Below are positions 18,912 to 30,477 of a stretch of DNA of 64,000 nt, piece after piece; position 1 is the stretch's first letter, and the number at the start of each line of letters is the position of its first letter. This stretch comes from Pseudoruegeria sp. SHC-113. GTDB taxonomy: Bacteria > Pseudomonadota > Alphaproteobacteria > Rhodobacterales > Rhodobacteraceae. The stretch is taken from the NCBI RefSeq assembly GCF_025376885.1, contig NZ_JAHUBR010000004.1, forward strand, positions 124,001 through 188,000, in the 5' to 3' direction. Made by a program: the position numbers and the translations under genes. The notes below the pieces were generated by a model. The model ran no database searches, was not told the DNA's origin, and worked only from the letters and a program-made list of their open reading frames with translations.

Positions 18912-18947
18912 CGCGGGCTCCTTTCCCGACAGGGTGGAGGGCAATGG

Positions 18948-18962
18948 TTAATGCGTCGTTAA
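18948..18962 (-). promoter_or_regulatory. CtrA-like box TTAA-N7-TTAA
   Basis: TTAA (18948-18951) and TTAA (18959-18962) separated by exactly 7 bp, the full CtrA consensus spacing, embedded in the larger palindrome GGTTAA-N7-TTAACC. It sits 37 bp upstream of the outer-membrane-like gene start. CtrA is the alphaproteobacterial cell-cycle/motility regulator. Confidence 0.5.
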
Positions 18963-19048
18963 CCCGCGTCCGGCGGCGGGATATTGCAGGCCTCTGCGCT
19001 GGCGGTGGGGCCGTTCTGAAGACAATGAAAAAAACGCACGCGCCCCCC

Positions 19049-19077
19049 TTGCGCCTTCCCGTGGCTTTGCGTAGAAG
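19049..19077 (+). promoter_or_regulatory. sigma70 promoter of tRNA-Glu (copy 1)
   Basis: -35 TTGCGC (19049-19054), 17-bp spacer, -10 TAGAAG (19072-19077), 20 bp before the mature tRNA. The inverted second copy has the same geometry at its own promoter. Confidence 0.65.
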
Positions 19078-19097
19078 CGCCCCCACGCGGCAAGGCT

Positions 19098-19172
19098 GCT
19101 CCGTTCGTCTATCGGTTAGGACGCCAGGTTTTCAACCTGGAAAGAGGGGTTCGATTCCCCTACGGAGTACCA
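19098..19172 (+). tRNA. tRNA-Glu (TTC), copy 1
   Basis: 75 nt with encoded CCA. The acceptor stem GCTCCGT pairs with ACGGAGT (one G-T pair), the anticodon stem CCAGG/CCTGG holds the loop TTTTCAA with anticodon TTC, and the T arm is GGGG-TTCGATT-CCCC. An identical tRNA lies inverted at 32977-33051. The sequence upstream (CACGCGGCAAGGCT) and just downstream (CACCCGCGC) is shared by both copies. Confidence 0.97.
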
Positions 19173-19347
19173 CCCGCGCCTTTCCCCTCCATCGACTTGA
19201 CCATCCGTATCTACGCGAATGCTTTGCGGGGCTACCATCAATCTCATGCGACGGCGCGGCTGGAAATCGCCAAGCCCGTTCGCTCGGCTTTGACAGAAGG
19301 CCAAGGTTTGGCGTCTACTGGGTGGCACACAAACGGAAAGGCTCACC

Positions 19348-19704
19348 ATGATCAATCGTCGTAAAGCTCTGTTCCAGATCGCATGCGCCACCCTGGCGGC
19401 ATCTGCGGCTTCCCTTGCCCATGCCGACAACAAGGGCAAGAAAGTCCCCCCTGGGCAGATCAAGCGCCAAGGCAACGGGGCCGCAAAAGCCATTCCACCC
19501 GGACAGGCCAAGAAATGGGTGCGTGGCGATGTGCTTCCGGCGGATCTGAAATACGACGATATCCTCGATCTCTCTGGTTGGAAGCTCAAGCCGCCGGGGG
19601 CCGGGAACAAATACATCAAGGTCGACAACGAGATCTACGAGATCGCCAAGGACACCGGAAAGGTTGTCGATGCGATCGGGATCGTGGGCGACTGGCTGAA
19701 ATAG
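19348..19704 (+). CDS. CigR/RcnB-like periplasmic protein
   Basis: 118 residues with a signal peptide (RKALFQIACATLAASAASLA, cleavage near AHA-D). Mature part: Gly/Pro/Lys-rich repeats (PPGQIKRQGNG, IPPGQAKKW), then the C-terminal strand motif YIKVDNEIYEIAKDTGKVVDAI, which is the RcnB/CigR-family ending. RcnB modulates metal efflux and CigR is an anti-virulence membrane protein in Salmonella; here the function is unknown. GGAAAGG precedes the ATG. Confidence 0.75.
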   Translation: MINRRKALFQIACATLAASAASLAHADNKGKKVPPGQIKRQGNGAAKAIPPGQAKKWVRGDVLPADLKYDDILDLSGWKLKPPGAGNKYIKVDNEIYEIAKDTGKVVDAIGIVGDWLK

Positions 19705-19741
19705 CGCTTGCCGGATCGCATGGGTGGCCTAGCCTTGGCCC

Positions 19742-20284
19742 ATGGACACATCGCTTGATCTGACCCGCCGAGACGGCCTGCCTCCGGCCCTGCGCGTGCT
19801 GCTTGAGGACATCCCCCGCGAAAGCTGGGAGGCGCACCCCGCGTTTGGCGAATTGGTGCAATTCTGGCTGGAGCGGCACCTGATGTTTCGCCGCCTCACG
19901 CAAGCCATGCAGGCCGATGTGGAGGCGCTGATCGAGGGGCAAATGGGGTTTGACATCTACGCGCCCCGCCTGTCGCGCTATGGCGGGATGTTGTTGAACG
20001 AACTGCACGGCCACCACCAGATCGAAGACCACCATTACTTCCCGCGCCTCGCCAAGCTCGATGCCCGCATCGAACGCGGTTTCGAGCTGCTGGAACGCGA
20101 TCACGAGGCGATGGACGGGCTGCTGCACGGCATGGCGAACGGGGCCAATGCGCTTCTGCAGGGCGGCGAGGCTGGGGTGTTCGCGGATCAACTGGCCGAG
20201 TTCACCCGTCTGCTGGACCGCCACCTTGTGGACGAAGAAGAGATCATCGTGCCGGTTATTCTGAAGAGCGGATTTCGCGGCTAG
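19742..20284 (+). CDS. hemerythrin domain-containing protein
   Basis: 180 residues, all-helical. Probable di-iron ligands: H46 (ERHLMF), H89/H92 and E95 in ELHGHHQIEDHHYFP, H121 (ERDHEAMD), H161 and E165/E166 (HLVDEEEIIVP). Such cytosolic hemerythrins bind oxygen, NO or iron. It starts 37 bp after the CigR-like gene and may share its transcript. Its end overlaps the end of convergent cutC by 4 bp. Confidence 0.9.
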   Translation: MDTSLDLTRRDGLPPALRVLLEDIPRESWEAHPAFGELVQFWLERHLMFRRLTQAMQADVEALIEGQMGFDIYAPRLSRYGGMLLNELHGHHQIEDHHYFPRLAKLDARIERGFELLERDHEAMDGLLHGMANGANALLQGGEAGVFADQLAEFTRLLDRHLVDEEEIIVPVILKSGFRG

Positions 20285-20988
20285 GCGGCCTGCATCGCCG
20301 CCACCATCGCGCGAACGTCCGCTTCCCGGGTTTCAAAGCGTCCGCCGGGTGGGTCGAAATCGGAGAAGGCCGGATCCCCCGCCACCTTGCCGCTGCAGGC
20401 CGCATGGGCCTCGGTTGCGCCGGTGGCCCGCAGGACGGAGGCGATGTTGTCAGCCGTCAGCCCGCAACCCGGCATCACGGAAATGCGCCCGGCGGCGCGG
20501 TGCACCATCTTGGCAATCAGCCCCACCCCGTCCGGGGCAAGCGGTTCTGCGCCAGAGGTGAGCACGCGGCTGAAGCCCAGTTCGATGGCCTGATCCAGCG
20601 CCGCGAGCGGATCCGGTACCACGTCGATCACCCGGTGCAGCGTCGTGCCCAGATCCCCGGCGGCGGCCTTGAGCGTCGCGAGCCGCGCCGCATCCAATGC
20701 GCCATCGGCCTGCTGCACGCCCAGCACCACCCCGGCAAGCCCCGCAGCGCGGGCGGCGGCGATATCGGCCAGCATGATCTCGGTTTCCGCTTCGGAGAAA
20801 AGAAACAGCCCCGCGCGCGGTCGGATCATCGCATAGACCGGCACAGGCAGGGCGGCGGCGGCCTGCATCAACCCCGCCGAGGGCGTCAGCCCACCTTCCG
20901 AGAGTGCGGAGCACAGCTCGATCCGCCCGGCCCCGCCTTTGAAGGCGGCATAGGCCCCGGCAAGGGTGTCAACGCAGATCTCAAGCAT
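20281..20988 (-). CDS. cutC: copper homeostasis protein CutC
   Basis: 235 residues from the ATG at 20988. TIM-barrel CutC family: MLEICVDTLAGAYAAFKGGA and IELCSALSEGGLTPS at the N-terminus, YAMIRPRAGLFLFSEAE in the middle, LTSGAEPLAP and ISVMPGCGLTADNI near the end. CutC is linked to copper tolerance, but its reaction is not established. The start overlaps the preceding gene by 8 bp, so the two are translated from one message. Confidence 0.9.
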   Translation of the reverse strand: MLEICVDTLAGAYAAFKGGAGRIELCSALSEGGLTPSAGLMQAAAALPVPVYAMIRPRAGLFLFSEAETEIMLADIAAARAAGLAGVVLGVQQADGALDAARLATLKAAAGDLGTTLHRVIDVVPDPLAALDQAIELGFSRVLTSGAEPLAPDGVGLIAKMVHRAAGRISVMPGCGLTADNIASVLRATGATEAHAACSGKVAGDPAFSDFDPPGGRFETREADVRAMVAAMQAA

Positions 20989-21457
20989 GGGGCGCACCGG
21001 ACCCGCCACCACCAAGGCCAAGAAGCGTGTTGAGCTTCTGCAATAGCGTTTCCCGGATCGGTTTGATTTTCTGTCCCGATTCTTTGAGCCAATCCCGGAA
21101 GAAACGGTAGATGCCCTCCCGGTCTTCGTGCTGCGCCAGATCGCTTCGGTAGAGCGCATCGAGCGCCTCCAGATCCCCGGCGGCCAAGAGCTCTTCGATC
21201 TCCTCAATACGTTGCGCCAGCGCGTGTTCGGACATCACGAAGAGCAGCAGATCACCGGGGTCTTCTTTTTGCAGAAGGTCCGCGATGCGCCGGTAACGTT
21301 CTGGGATCGGACCGCCGCTGTCGGGCCGTTGCGCGGCTTTCCCTTCGAACCGGATCAGCGTGACTCCGCTTGCCTTGAAGAGCAACACGCCAATCAAGAT
21401 GGCGATGATCAGAAGAAGGATGTTCGTCATAAGGGAGGAAGCAAGGGCATCTGTCAT
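20981..21457 (-). CDS. membrane-anchored protein of unknown function
   Basis: 158 residues from the ATG at 21457 (a second ATG lies at 21430). One transmembrane helix near the N-terminus (ILLLIIAILIGVLLFKASG), then a soluble, charged helical domain (ERYRRIADLLQKEDPGDLLL, LAQRIEEIEELLAAGDLEAL, LYRSDLAQHEDREGIYRFF) and a Gly-rich tail. No family recognised. The overlap with cutC suggests cotranscription, but a copper role is only a guess. Confidence 0.65.
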   Translation of the reverse strand: MTDALASSLMTNILLLIIAILIGVLLFKASGVTLIRFEGKAAQRPDSGGPIPERYRRIADLLQKEDPGDLLLFVMSEHALAQRIEEIEELLAAGDLEALDALYRSDLAQHEDREGIYRFFRDWLKESGQKIKPIRETLLQKLNTLLGLGGGGSGAPHA

Positions 21458-21580
21458 AAGAGGCAATCCACAACATGAAAATTGGCATGCAACAAACCTA
21501 GACGATCCCTTGCTGGTTCGGGGAACGAAATGCCCTTCGTCCGGCGGCACCACCGGGCTGCGTTGCTCTCTATCGGGCCG

Positions 21581-23755
<2,175 letters not shown>

Positions 23756-23834
23756 GCGGGCGGCTCCTGTTGGTCACGCTGTGCCCTTGGCACAGGCCCT
23801 TAATGTGCGGGCTTTGGCGAAAGGTTCAAGGCGC

Positions 23835-23867
23835 TGCTGACAGGCTCCTGACAGGAGGGTGTCAGCA
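23835..23867. repeat. 33-bp near-perfect palindrome upstream of uvrB
   Basis: TGCTGACA-GG-CTCCTG-A-CAGGAG-GG-TGTCAGCA: two perfect arm pairs (8 and 6 bp) separated by a symmetric GG/GG mismatch. It lies 80 bp upstream of the uvrB start and 94 bp before the NDUFS4-like start, in their shared divergent region. It could be an operator, or a hairpin in a leader. Confidence 0.6.
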
Positions 23868-23961
23868 GAGGCCGTGCTGTGGCTCTGGCCCGCGTCCACG
23901 CGCCGCTTGCGCGAGGCCTTCGAATTGCCGATAACTTGGCCGGACACCAGAGGATTCCGCC

Positions 23962-24273
23962 ATGCGCGCACGTATTTACCAGCCGTCCCGCAACGCTATG
24001 CAATCGGGGCAGGCCAAGACCCACCACTGGGTGCTGGAATACGCCCCGGCCTCCGCCCGCGCGGTGGATCCGCTGATGGGCTGGACAAGCTCCGGCGACA
24101 CGCGCAGTCAGGTGAAACTGCGGTTTGACAGCCGCGAGGCCGCCGAGGATTACGCCAAGGCCCACGGGATCGACTACGTCGTCTCCACGCCGCACAAGCG
24201 CAAGCCCAACATCCGCTCAGGGGGCTATGGCGAGAATTTCGCCACCGGCCGCCGCAGCGCCTGGACCCACTGA
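23962..24273 (+). CDS. ETC complex I subunit, NDUFS4-like
   Basis: 103 residues, PF04800 type. N-terminus [21 protein letters not shown], centre [21 protein letters not shown]-terminal [20 protein letters not shown], the pattern of the 18-kDa accessory subunit of respiratory complex I kept in alphaproteobacteria and mitochondria. It binds near the peripheral arm and stabilises the NADH module. It stands alone, away from any nuo cluster, and is followed by a conserved 3' hairpin element. Confidence 0.92.
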   Translation: MRARIYQPSRNAMQSGQAKTHHWVLEYAPASARAVDPLMGWTSSGDTRSQVKLRFDSREAAEDYAKAHGIDYVVSTPHKRKPNIRSGGYGENFATGRRSAWTH

Positions 24274-24289
24274 GGCGCAGCTGTTTCAT

Positions 24290-24337
24290 GCGAGGGCGCT
24301 GCCCTCGCGCTCCCGAGGTATTTGGTGCGAGAGGAAG
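24290..24337 (+). repeat. 3' hairpin-tail element, copy A
   Basis: GCGAGGGC-GCT-GCCCTCGC hairpin (24290-24308) followed by CTCCCGAGGTATTTGGTGCG and AGAGGAAG. It starts 16 bp after the NDUFS4-like stop codon. It differs from copy B at only 2 of 48 positions. Confidence 0.85.
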
Positions 24338-24386
24338 GGGGCCCCGTTTGCCCTTGCCCCGCGCCGGTAACAATTGCTGACAGATC

Positions 24387-25304
24387 ATGACCATCACCCA
24401 TCTTGTGACCCATTCCGGAGGGTTTCACGCCGACGAGCTTTTGTCTTCCGTGGTTCTGACCCGGCTGTTTCCGCAGGCCGCGCTGGTGCGCAGCCGGGAG
24501 GAGGCCTGGACGGTGCCCGCGGAGGGGCGGATCATATACGATGTGGGCCGGGCCTATAATCCGGAGCTGCGGATTTTTGACCATCACCAGCGGCCCAATC
24601 CTTTGCGTGCCGACGGGCAGCCGTACAGCTCTTTCGGGCTGATCTGGGCGCAGTACGGCACGGGTTACTTGCGCGCGCTTTCGGTGCCGGAGAGCGATGT
24701 CGCAACGGTGCATGAGGCGATGGACAAGGGTTTCGTTCTGCCGATCGATCTGGTGGACAATGGCGCGTTGGAGCCCTCGAGCGCCGGGATGCTGGCGGGG
24801 CTGACGCTGCCGAGCCTTCTGGAGACGCTGAAGCCGCCCTTCGATGCGCGCGAGGCGGGGGCTGATGACGCGGCCTTCCACGCCGCACTCACCGTGGCGC
24901 GGGCTTTTGTGGAGGCCGCCGTTGTGCAGCGCGCGGCGAAGTGCCGGGCGGAGGCTTTGGTGACGGCGGCGATCCATGCCGCAGGCGAAGCGCGGGTTCT
25001 GGAACTGCCCATGGGCATGCCCTTCCGGGCGGCGGTGGAGGCGGCAGGCGCCGATCATCTGCTCTTCGTCGTGCACCCGCGCGATGGGGGCGACTGGGCG
25101 CTGACCACGATCCGAAAAGGCGGCAACACCTTTGAAAACCGCGCTGAGCTGCCGGAGGCCTGGGCCGGATTGAACGGGGCGGAACTTGAGGCGGCAACAG
25201 ACGTGGCAGGCGCGGTGTTCTGCCACAACGCCCGTTTCATCGCCGTGGCGCGCTCGCGCGCGGCCATTCTGGAGATGGCGGCGCAGGCGGTGGCGGCGGT
25301 CTGA
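24387..25304 (+). CDS. MYG1 family protein (DHH-like exonuclease)
   Basis: 305 residues. The N-terminus THSGGFHADELLSSVVLTRL, then IIYDVG and FDHHQ, form the DHH-type metal site of the MYG1/UPF0160 family; further blocks are YSSFGLIWAQYG and IDLVDNG. The eukaryotic homologue is a 3'-5' RNA exonuclease of nucleus and mitochondria; the bacterial role is not defined. It lies between two near-identical 3' elements (copies A and B). Confidence 0.88.
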   Translation: MTITHLVTHSGGFHADELLSSVVLTRLFPQAALVRSREEAWTVPAEGRIIYDVGRAYNPELRIFDHHQRPNPLRADGQPYSSFGLIWAQYGTGYLRALSVPESDVATVHEAMDKGFVLPIDLVDNGALEPSSAGMLAGLTLPSLLETLKPPFDAREAGADDAAFHAALTVARAFVEAAVVQRAAKCRAEALVTAAIHAAGEARVLELPMGMPFRAAVEAAGADHLLFVVHPRDGGDWALTTIRKGGNTFENRAELPEAWAGLNGAELEAATDVAGAVFCHNARFIAVARSRAAILEMAAQAVAAV

Positions 25305-25312
25305 GGGTTGAT

Positions 25313-25360
25313 GCGAGGGCGCTGCCCTCGCGCTCCCGAGGTATTTTGGGCGAGAGGAAG
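25313..25360 (+). repeat. 3' hairpin-tail element, copy B
   Basis: Same hairpin as copy A (25313-25331) and the tail CTCCCGAGGTATTTTGGGCG, AGAGGAAG. It begins 8 bp after the MYG1 stop and ends 1 bp before the stop of the convergent epimerase gene. Confidence 0.85.
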
Positions 25361-25361
25361 A

Positions 25362-26249
25362 TCAGGGTTTGAGCGCGTCCCGCCAGCTGTGCTGCGGGGC
25401 GAAGCCGAGGAGGCGTTTGGCTTTCTCGATGCTGTAGAAGGTTTCCGTTTCGCCCATCTCCCGCTTCACCGGCACGCCCTCGTAAAAGCGGGCGCGGACA
25501 TCCGCGTTGCTGATCGCCACCGAGAGATCGGGGTTGGCGACATTAAAGACCTCATAGCCGAGGCCGTCGGTGTGCAGGCAGCGCTCCACCATATGGCCAA
25601 GATCGCGGGCGTCGATATAGGCGAAGATGTTGCGGCGGCGCAGCGCGGGGTCGTTCACGAAGGCCGGGAACATCGTTTCGTATTCGTGGGGCTCGATCAC
25701 GTTGTTGATCCGCAGCCCGTAGATATCCAGCCCGGAGCGGGCCTGAAAGCTGCGGGCGCAGGCCTCATTGGCGATCTTGGACATGGCGTAGCTGTCGTGG
25801 GGCACGGTGGGGTGCTCTTCATCCACCGGCAGGTAGTCGGGCTTTTTCTCGCCCTGGGCGAAGCAGATGCCATAGGTCGTTTCAGACGAGGCGAAGATCA
25901 CCTTGGGGATCCCGAGCTTGGTGGCGGCTTCCAGCACGTTGTAGGTGGAGAGCGCGTTGTCGGCGAAGGTGACGTTGTCGGGCTGGATCAGGATGCGCGG
26001 CACGGCGGCGAAATGTACCACGGCATCAAAACGCGGCACGTCGGGGGCGTCCAACTCGTCGAAATCGGCCAGCGAGGTGAGCGCGTTGAAGACCTGCCCG
26101 CTGTCGGTCAACTCGACGGTCAGGTTGTCCACGCCGGGCAGATCCAGCGGCACGCGGTCGGCGTTGACGACGCGGTGGCCCTTTTCGAGAAGATGGGCGA
26201 TGGCGTGGCGGCCGGCCTTGCCCGAGCCGCCGGTGAAGAAAATGCGCAT
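25362..26249 (-). CDS. NAD(P)-dependent epimerase/dehydratase (extended SDR)
   Basis: 295 residues from the ATG at 26249, with GGAGG upstream. Cofactor motif TGGSGKAGRH (6-15), catalytic pair Y154/K158 in SYAMSKIANEA, and FASSETTYG upstream of it. Such enzymes act on nucleotide sugars or sugar acids (uronate dehydrogenases share this architecture); the substrate is not recognisable. It is downstream of a diheme cytochrome c on the same strand, 73 bp apart. Confidence 0.85.
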   Translation of the reverse strand: MRIFFTGGSGKAGRHAIAHLLEKGHRVVNADRVPLDLPGVDNLTVELTDSGQVFNALTSLADFDELDAPDVPRFDAVVHFAAVPRILIQPDNVTFADNALSTYNVLEAATKLGIPKVIFASSETTYGICFAQGEKKPDYLPVDEEHPTVPHDSYAMSKIANEACARSFQARSGLDIYGLRINNVIEPHEYETMFPAFVNDPALRRRNIFAYIDARDLGHMVERCLHTDGLGYEVFNVANPDLSVAISNADVRARFYEGVPVKREMGETETFYSIEKAKRLLGFAPQHSWRDALKP

Positions 26250-26322
26250 GAAGGAGCCTCCCGGAGTTTCACCGGGAGGATAGGGGCGCAGGCCGTGGGC
26301 GCAAGGGGGCAAGCGCCAGGCG

Positions 26323-27162
26323 TCAGGCGTCGGGCAGCGGCGGCAGGCTGCGCAGGTAGAGCACGATGGCGTTGAGATCGGTTTCGTCCATCTGCGCCAG
26401 GTAGCCGTAGGGCATCGGCGGCATCATCGGGTTTCCGTCCGGGCGCATGCCCTTGGTGATCATCGCTTTCATCTCGTCATCGGAGTAGCCCGCCAGCCCG
26501 TCTTCGTGACTGGTGATATTGGAGGCGACCGAGGTGCCCCACGGCCCGTGGAATTCAAAGCCGCCCCGACCCAGATCGGTTTCCAGAAGCGGGCCTTGTG
26601 GACCCAACGGCGTGTGGCATTCCATGCAATGGGCCACGGGGCCGGCGAGATAGGCCCCATATTCCACGGTTTCGCCCTTCGCGGGCGCGCTGACGCTTTC
26701 CACGGGCGGGCCGTAGGCCGGGGGCAGCGGGATGTTGTAGGTCGAGGCCGGGACCTCGTTTTCCACCGCCGGCAGGCTGCGCAGGAAGGCGACGATGGCA
26801 GCGAGATCCTCATCGCCGAGGCCGCGGTACATGGCGTAGGGCATCGGCGGGCCGATCAGGCTGCCGTCGGGGCGGATGCCTTCGCGGATGGCGCGGGCGA
26901 GCTCTGCATCGCTCCAATCGGCAATGCGCCCGGCCGGAGTGATGTTGGGGGCGACGGCGGTGAACATCTCGTTCTGCTCCACCAACCGCCCGGCAAGTTC
27001 CTTTCCCATGTCGGGGCCTTCTGCGCCAAAGGGCGTGTGGCAGTTGCCGCAGCCGGCGATGCCGCGCACCAGATAAGCGCCGCGTTCCGCAGGGGTTTCC
27101 GCCGGGCTGACATGGGGGAAAAGCGCGGCTGCGAGCGCGGCGCTTGCGATGGTTTTCTTCAT
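26323..27162 (-). CDS. diheme cytochrome c, secreted
   Basis: 279 residues from the ATG at 27162. Signal peptide KKTIASAALAAALFPHVSPA. Two cytochrome c domains: CGNCH at 38-42 and CMECH at 179-183, with probable axial Met ligands in PPMPYAM (M107) and PPMPYGY (M250). The tandem repeat GIRPDGSLIGPPMPYAMYRG / GMRPDGNPMMPPMPYGYLAQ shows internal duplication. It resembles the cytochrome subunit of membrane-bound alcohol/sugar dehydrogenases, but no dehydrogenase gene is adjacent. Confidence 0.9.
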   Translation of the reverse strand: MKKTIASAALAAALFPHVSPAETPAERGAYLVRGIAGCGNCHTPFGAEGPDMGKELAGRLVEQNEMFTAVAPNITPAGRIADWSDAELARAIREGIRPDGSLIGPPMPYAMYRGLGDEDLAAIVAFLRSLPAVENEVPASTYNIPLPPAYGPPVESVSAPAKGETVEYGAYLAGPVAHCMECHTPLGPQGPLLETDLGRGGFEFHGPWGTSVASNITSHEDGLAGYSDDEMKAMITKGMRPDGNPMMPPMPYGYLAQMDETDLNAIVLYLRSLPPLPDA

Positions 27163-27221
27163 GGTCTGTCCCTTCCGTGTGTTGATCGTTGTCAAACTGC
27201 TCGAAGGGCTTGGAATGCGAA

Positions 27222-27246
27222 GGGGCGCTCCGATCCGGAGCGCCCC
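27222..27246 (-). terminator. terminator-like hairpin after the RND permease gene
   Basis: Perfect 11-bp stem (27222-27232 with 27236-27246) with a 3-nt loop, 27 bp past the permease stop. A clear T-run is missing, so it may end transcription weakly or stabilise the 3' end. Confidence 0.55.
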
Positions 27247-27272
27247 GCCTGCGTTTCATCCTGTCCGCCGGA

Positions 27273-30200
27273 TTATCCCTCCTGCGGTGCGCCCGCCGGG
27301 GGCGGGGTGTCCTCCGGCGGTGGGGTATCTTCACCTGCCGGGCGTTCAAGCGGCGTATCGGCCCCGTTATAGGTGCCTTTCAGCCGCTCCCGCAGGATCT
27401 GCATCACCACGTATAGCACAGGTATCAGGATAACGCCCACAACCGTCGCCATCAGCATCCCACCAAACACCGCATAGCCGATCGCCCGCTGGCTGGCCGC
27501 GCCCGCGCCGGAGGCTGTCATCAGCGGCACGACGCCGAGGAGGAAGGAGAGCGCTGTCATCATCACGGCGCGGAAGCGCATATGCGCTGCCGTTGTCGCC
27601 GCCTCGCGGATCGACTTGCCCGAGGCCCTGAGCTCCATCGCGAATTCCACGATCAGGATCGCGTTCTTCGCCCCGAGCCCGATCAGCATGATCATCCCGA
27701 TCTGGGTGTAGAGGTTGATGTCCCCATTGGTGAGGAACACCGCCAAGACCGCCCCGAACAGGGCCACGATCACCGAGAGCAGGATGGCCAGCGGCATCGA
27801 CCAGCTCTCGTATTGCGCCACGAGGAAGAGATAGCCGAAGACAACCGCCAGAAGCAGGATCACCTGCACCATGCCGGCGCTTTCCTGTTGCTGTTGGGCG
27901 GTGCCTGTCCACTCGAAGGCGTAGCCCGGCGGCAGCGCCGTGGCGGCTTCTTCCTCCATCGCGGTGATCACGTCGCCCGTGGCCATGCCCGCCGCCGGAA
28001 CGCCCGTCACGGTGGCGGAGCGGAACAGGTTGAAGCGGTTCAGCGTGGTGGGCCCGAGGATGTTTTCCACATTCACCAGCGTGCCCAGCGGCACCATCGC
28101 GCCCGTGGTGGAGCGTACGTAGAGATTGCCGATGTCCTCCACCTGATCGCGGTAGCTGCCTTCCGCCTGAAGCATCACGCGGTAGACGCGGCCAAAGAGG
28201 TTGAAATCGTTCACGTAGTAGGAGCCAAGCTGCGCCTGCATCGTCTGGAAGACTTCCGACACCGGCACCTGCAGCGATTTGGCCTTCTCACGGTCCAGGT
28301 CCACGAAGACCTGCGGCACGTTTGCCCGGAAGGTGGTGTAGCCCTGCCCAAGCTCCGGGCGCTGGTTGATCGCGTAGACGAAGCCGCCCAGCACTGCAGA
28401 CAGATCCTGCGGCGTGCCACCGGCGGTTTGCTGCACCTTCATCTCGACGCCGGCGCTCATGCCCAAGCCGGGGATCGGCGGCGGGTTGAAGGCCACGATG
28501 CTCGCCGCCGCCTCCTGATTGGCGATGGCGAGGATCTGGGCCAGCACGCCATTGGCCGAAAGCTCCGGCGTCTGGCGCAGATCCCAGTTGTCCAGCGTCA
28601 CGATCATCAGCGCGCCGTTGGAGCCTGCGCCGTTGAGCAGCGAGAAGCCGTTCACGACGACGTTTTCCGTCACACCCGGCACTTCGAGCACCTGTTCGGT
28701 GATCCGGTCCGAGACGACCTGCGTGCGCGCCAGCGAGGCGGCGTCGGGCAGCTGGATGTCGACGAAGAGATAGCCGTTGTCCTCCAGCGGCAGGAAGCCC
28801 GCCGGGGTGGAGCGCAGCATGCCGCCCGCGGCCAGCACGATGCCGCCCAGCACGACGAGGCTCAGCAGCGCGACGCGCACGAAGCGGGTGACGATGGCCA
28901 CATAGCCGTTGCGAACCCCGCCGATCACGTTCTCAAACAGCGCAAACATCCCGCGCGGCGGGCCGGAGCGGGGCTTGAGCACCAGCGCGCACATGGCGGG
29001 CGAGAGCGTCAGCGCGTTGATCGAGGAGATCAGCACGGCCACCGAGATGGTGACGGCGAACTGCGAATAAAGCCGCCCGGTGATGCCGGGCATGAAGGTC
29101 ACCGGCACGAAGACGGCCAGCAGCACCAGCGTCGTGGCAATCACGGGGCCGGTGATCTGCACCATGGCCTTGCGGGTGGCCTCGGGCGGCGGAAGCCCTT
29201 CCTCGGCCATGATCCGCTCCACGTTCTCCACCACCACGATGGCGTCATCCACCACGATGCCGATGGCCAGCACCAGTGCGAAGAGCGAGATCGTGTTGAG
29301 CGACATGCCGAAGGCCAGCAGGAAGGCGAAGGTGCCGATCAGCGACACCGGGATCGCCAGCATCGGCACCATCGTGGCCCGCAGGTTGCCTAGAAAGATG
29401 AACACAACCGCCATCACCAGCGCGAAGGTCATCATCAGCGTGGTGACAACGTCGTTCAGGGATTGCTCCACGTAGTCGGTGGTGTTGAAGGGCACCTGGT
29501 ATTCCACGTCGTCCGGGAAGACACGGCTGAGCCGTTCCAACTCGGCCAGCACGGCTTCAGACACGGCCAAAGCGTTCGCGCCCGGGGCCTGATAGACGGA
29601 CAGCACCGTGGCGGCCTTGCCCGAGAAGCGGCCCGAGGCGTTGTAGTAGCTTGCGCCCAGTTCCACGCGAGCGATGTCGGAAACGGTGACAATCGCACCA
29701 TCATCGCCGGTACGCAGCACGATGTTTTCAAACTCGCTGGCTGAAACCAGCCGCCCCTGCGCCTTGATCGTGTATTGGAACTGCTGATCGCCGGGCACCG
29801 GCGGCGTGCCGATCTGGCCTGCCGAGACTTCGAGGTTCTGCTCGCGGATCGCGTTGATCACATCGCCCACCGACATCGACAGGCTCGCCATGCGGTCCGG
29901 GTCCAGCCAGATGCGCATTGCATAAGCGAAATCCGTCATCACCTCGGCCTTGCCGACGCCGTTCACCCGCGCCAGCGCGTCTTTCAGGTTGATGGAGGCG
30001 TAGTTGGAGAGGAACACCTCGTCATAGGTGCCATTGGGCGAAAACAGCACTGCCGTGAGCAGCATGTTGGTGGAGGATTTCTGCGTCACCACCCCGCGCT
30101 GCGTCACCTCAGAGGGCAGGCTCGCCATGGCCTGCGCCACGCGGTTCTGCACGTTCACCGAAGCGATGTCCGGATCGGTGCCCACTTCGAAGGTTACGTT

Positions 30201-30473
30201 GAGCGAGTAGGAGCCGCTGTCGGAACTGTCCGACGACATGTAGAGCATGTCGTCCACCCCGTTCACCTGTGCCTCGATCGGCGCGGCGACGGTGTTTTCC
30301 ACGGTATCAGCAGAAGCACCGGAGTAGTTGGCGGAGACGTTCACCACCGGCGGCGTGATGTCGGGGAACTGTTCCACCGGCAGCACGCTGTAGGAGATGA
30401 AGCCCATGATCGACAGCACCAGCGAGATTACGAGCGCTGTCTTGGGGCGGGAAATGAAGATCGAGGAGAACAT
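27273..30473 (-). CDS. RND efflux transporter permease (HAE1, AcrB/MexB type)
   Basis: 1066 residues, full length. Inner-membrane, proton-driven drug exporter: N-terminal [20 protein letters not shown] helix, [12 protein letters not shown], two large periplasmic loops, and the TM4 region with the relay aspartates in [20 protein letters not shown]. The hallmark [17 protein letters not shown] and, in the second half, [14 protein letters not shown] are intact. C-terminal tail is Pro-rich. The adaptor gene ends 4 bp upstream; no TolC-type outer-membrane channel or regulator gene is adjacent, so the channel must be supplied from elsewhere. Confidence 0.95.
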   Translation of the reverse strand: MFSSIFISRPKTALVISLVLSIMGFISYSVLPVEQFPDITPPVVNVSANYSGASADTVENTVAAPIEAQVNGVDDMLYMSSDSSDSGSYSLNVTFEVGTDPDIASVNVQNRVAQAMASLPSEVTQRGVVTQKSSTNMLLTAVLFSPNGTYDEVFLSNYASINLKDALARVNGVGKAEVMTDFAYAMRIWLDPDRMASLSMSVGDVINAIREQNLEVSAGQIGTPPVPGDQQFQYTIKAQGRLVSASEFENIVLRTGDDGAIVTVSDIARVELGASYYNASGRFSGKAATVLSVYQAPGANALAVSEAVLAELERLSRVFPDDVEYQVPFNTTDYVEQSLNDVVTTLMMTFALVMAVVFIFLGNLRATMVPMLAIPVSLIGTFAFLLAFGMSLNTISLFALVLAIGIVVDDAIVVVENVERIMAEEGLPPPEATRKAMVQITGPVIATTLVLLAVFVPVTFMPGITGRLYSQFAVTISVAVLISSINALTLSPAMCALVLKPRSGPPRGMFALFENVIGGVRNGYVAIVTRFVRVALLSLVVLGGIVLAAGGMLRSTPAGFLPLEDNGYLFVDIQLPDAASLARTQVVSDRITEQVLEVPGVTENVVVNGFSLLNGAGSNGALMIVTLDNWDLRQTPELSANGVLAQILAIANQEAAASIVAFNPPPIPGLGMSAGVEMKVQQTAGGTPQDLSAVLGGFVYAINQRPELGQGYTTFRANVPQVFVDLDREKAKSLQVPVSEVFQTMQAQLGSYYVNDFNLFGRVYRVMLQAEGSYRDQVEDIGNLYVRSTTGAMVPLGTLVNVENILGPTTLNRFNLFRSATVTGVPAAGMATGDVITAMEEEAATALPPGYAFEWTGTAQQQQESAGMVQVILLLAVVFGYLFLVAQYESWSMPLAILLSVIVALFGAVLAVFLTNGDINLYTQIGMIMLIGLGAKNAILIVEFAMELRASGKSIREAATTAAHMRFRAVMMTALSFLLGVVPLMTASGAGAASQRAIGYAVFGGMLMATVVGVILIPVLYVVMQILRERLKGTYNGADTPLERPAGEDTPPPEDTPPPAGAPQEG

Positions 30474-30477
30474 CGGC

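Noticed and set aside
23756-23961. SOS box search upstream of uvrB (and dinB)
   Set aside because: No GTTC-N7-GTTC or GAAC-N7-GAAC pair is visible; only isolated half-sites.
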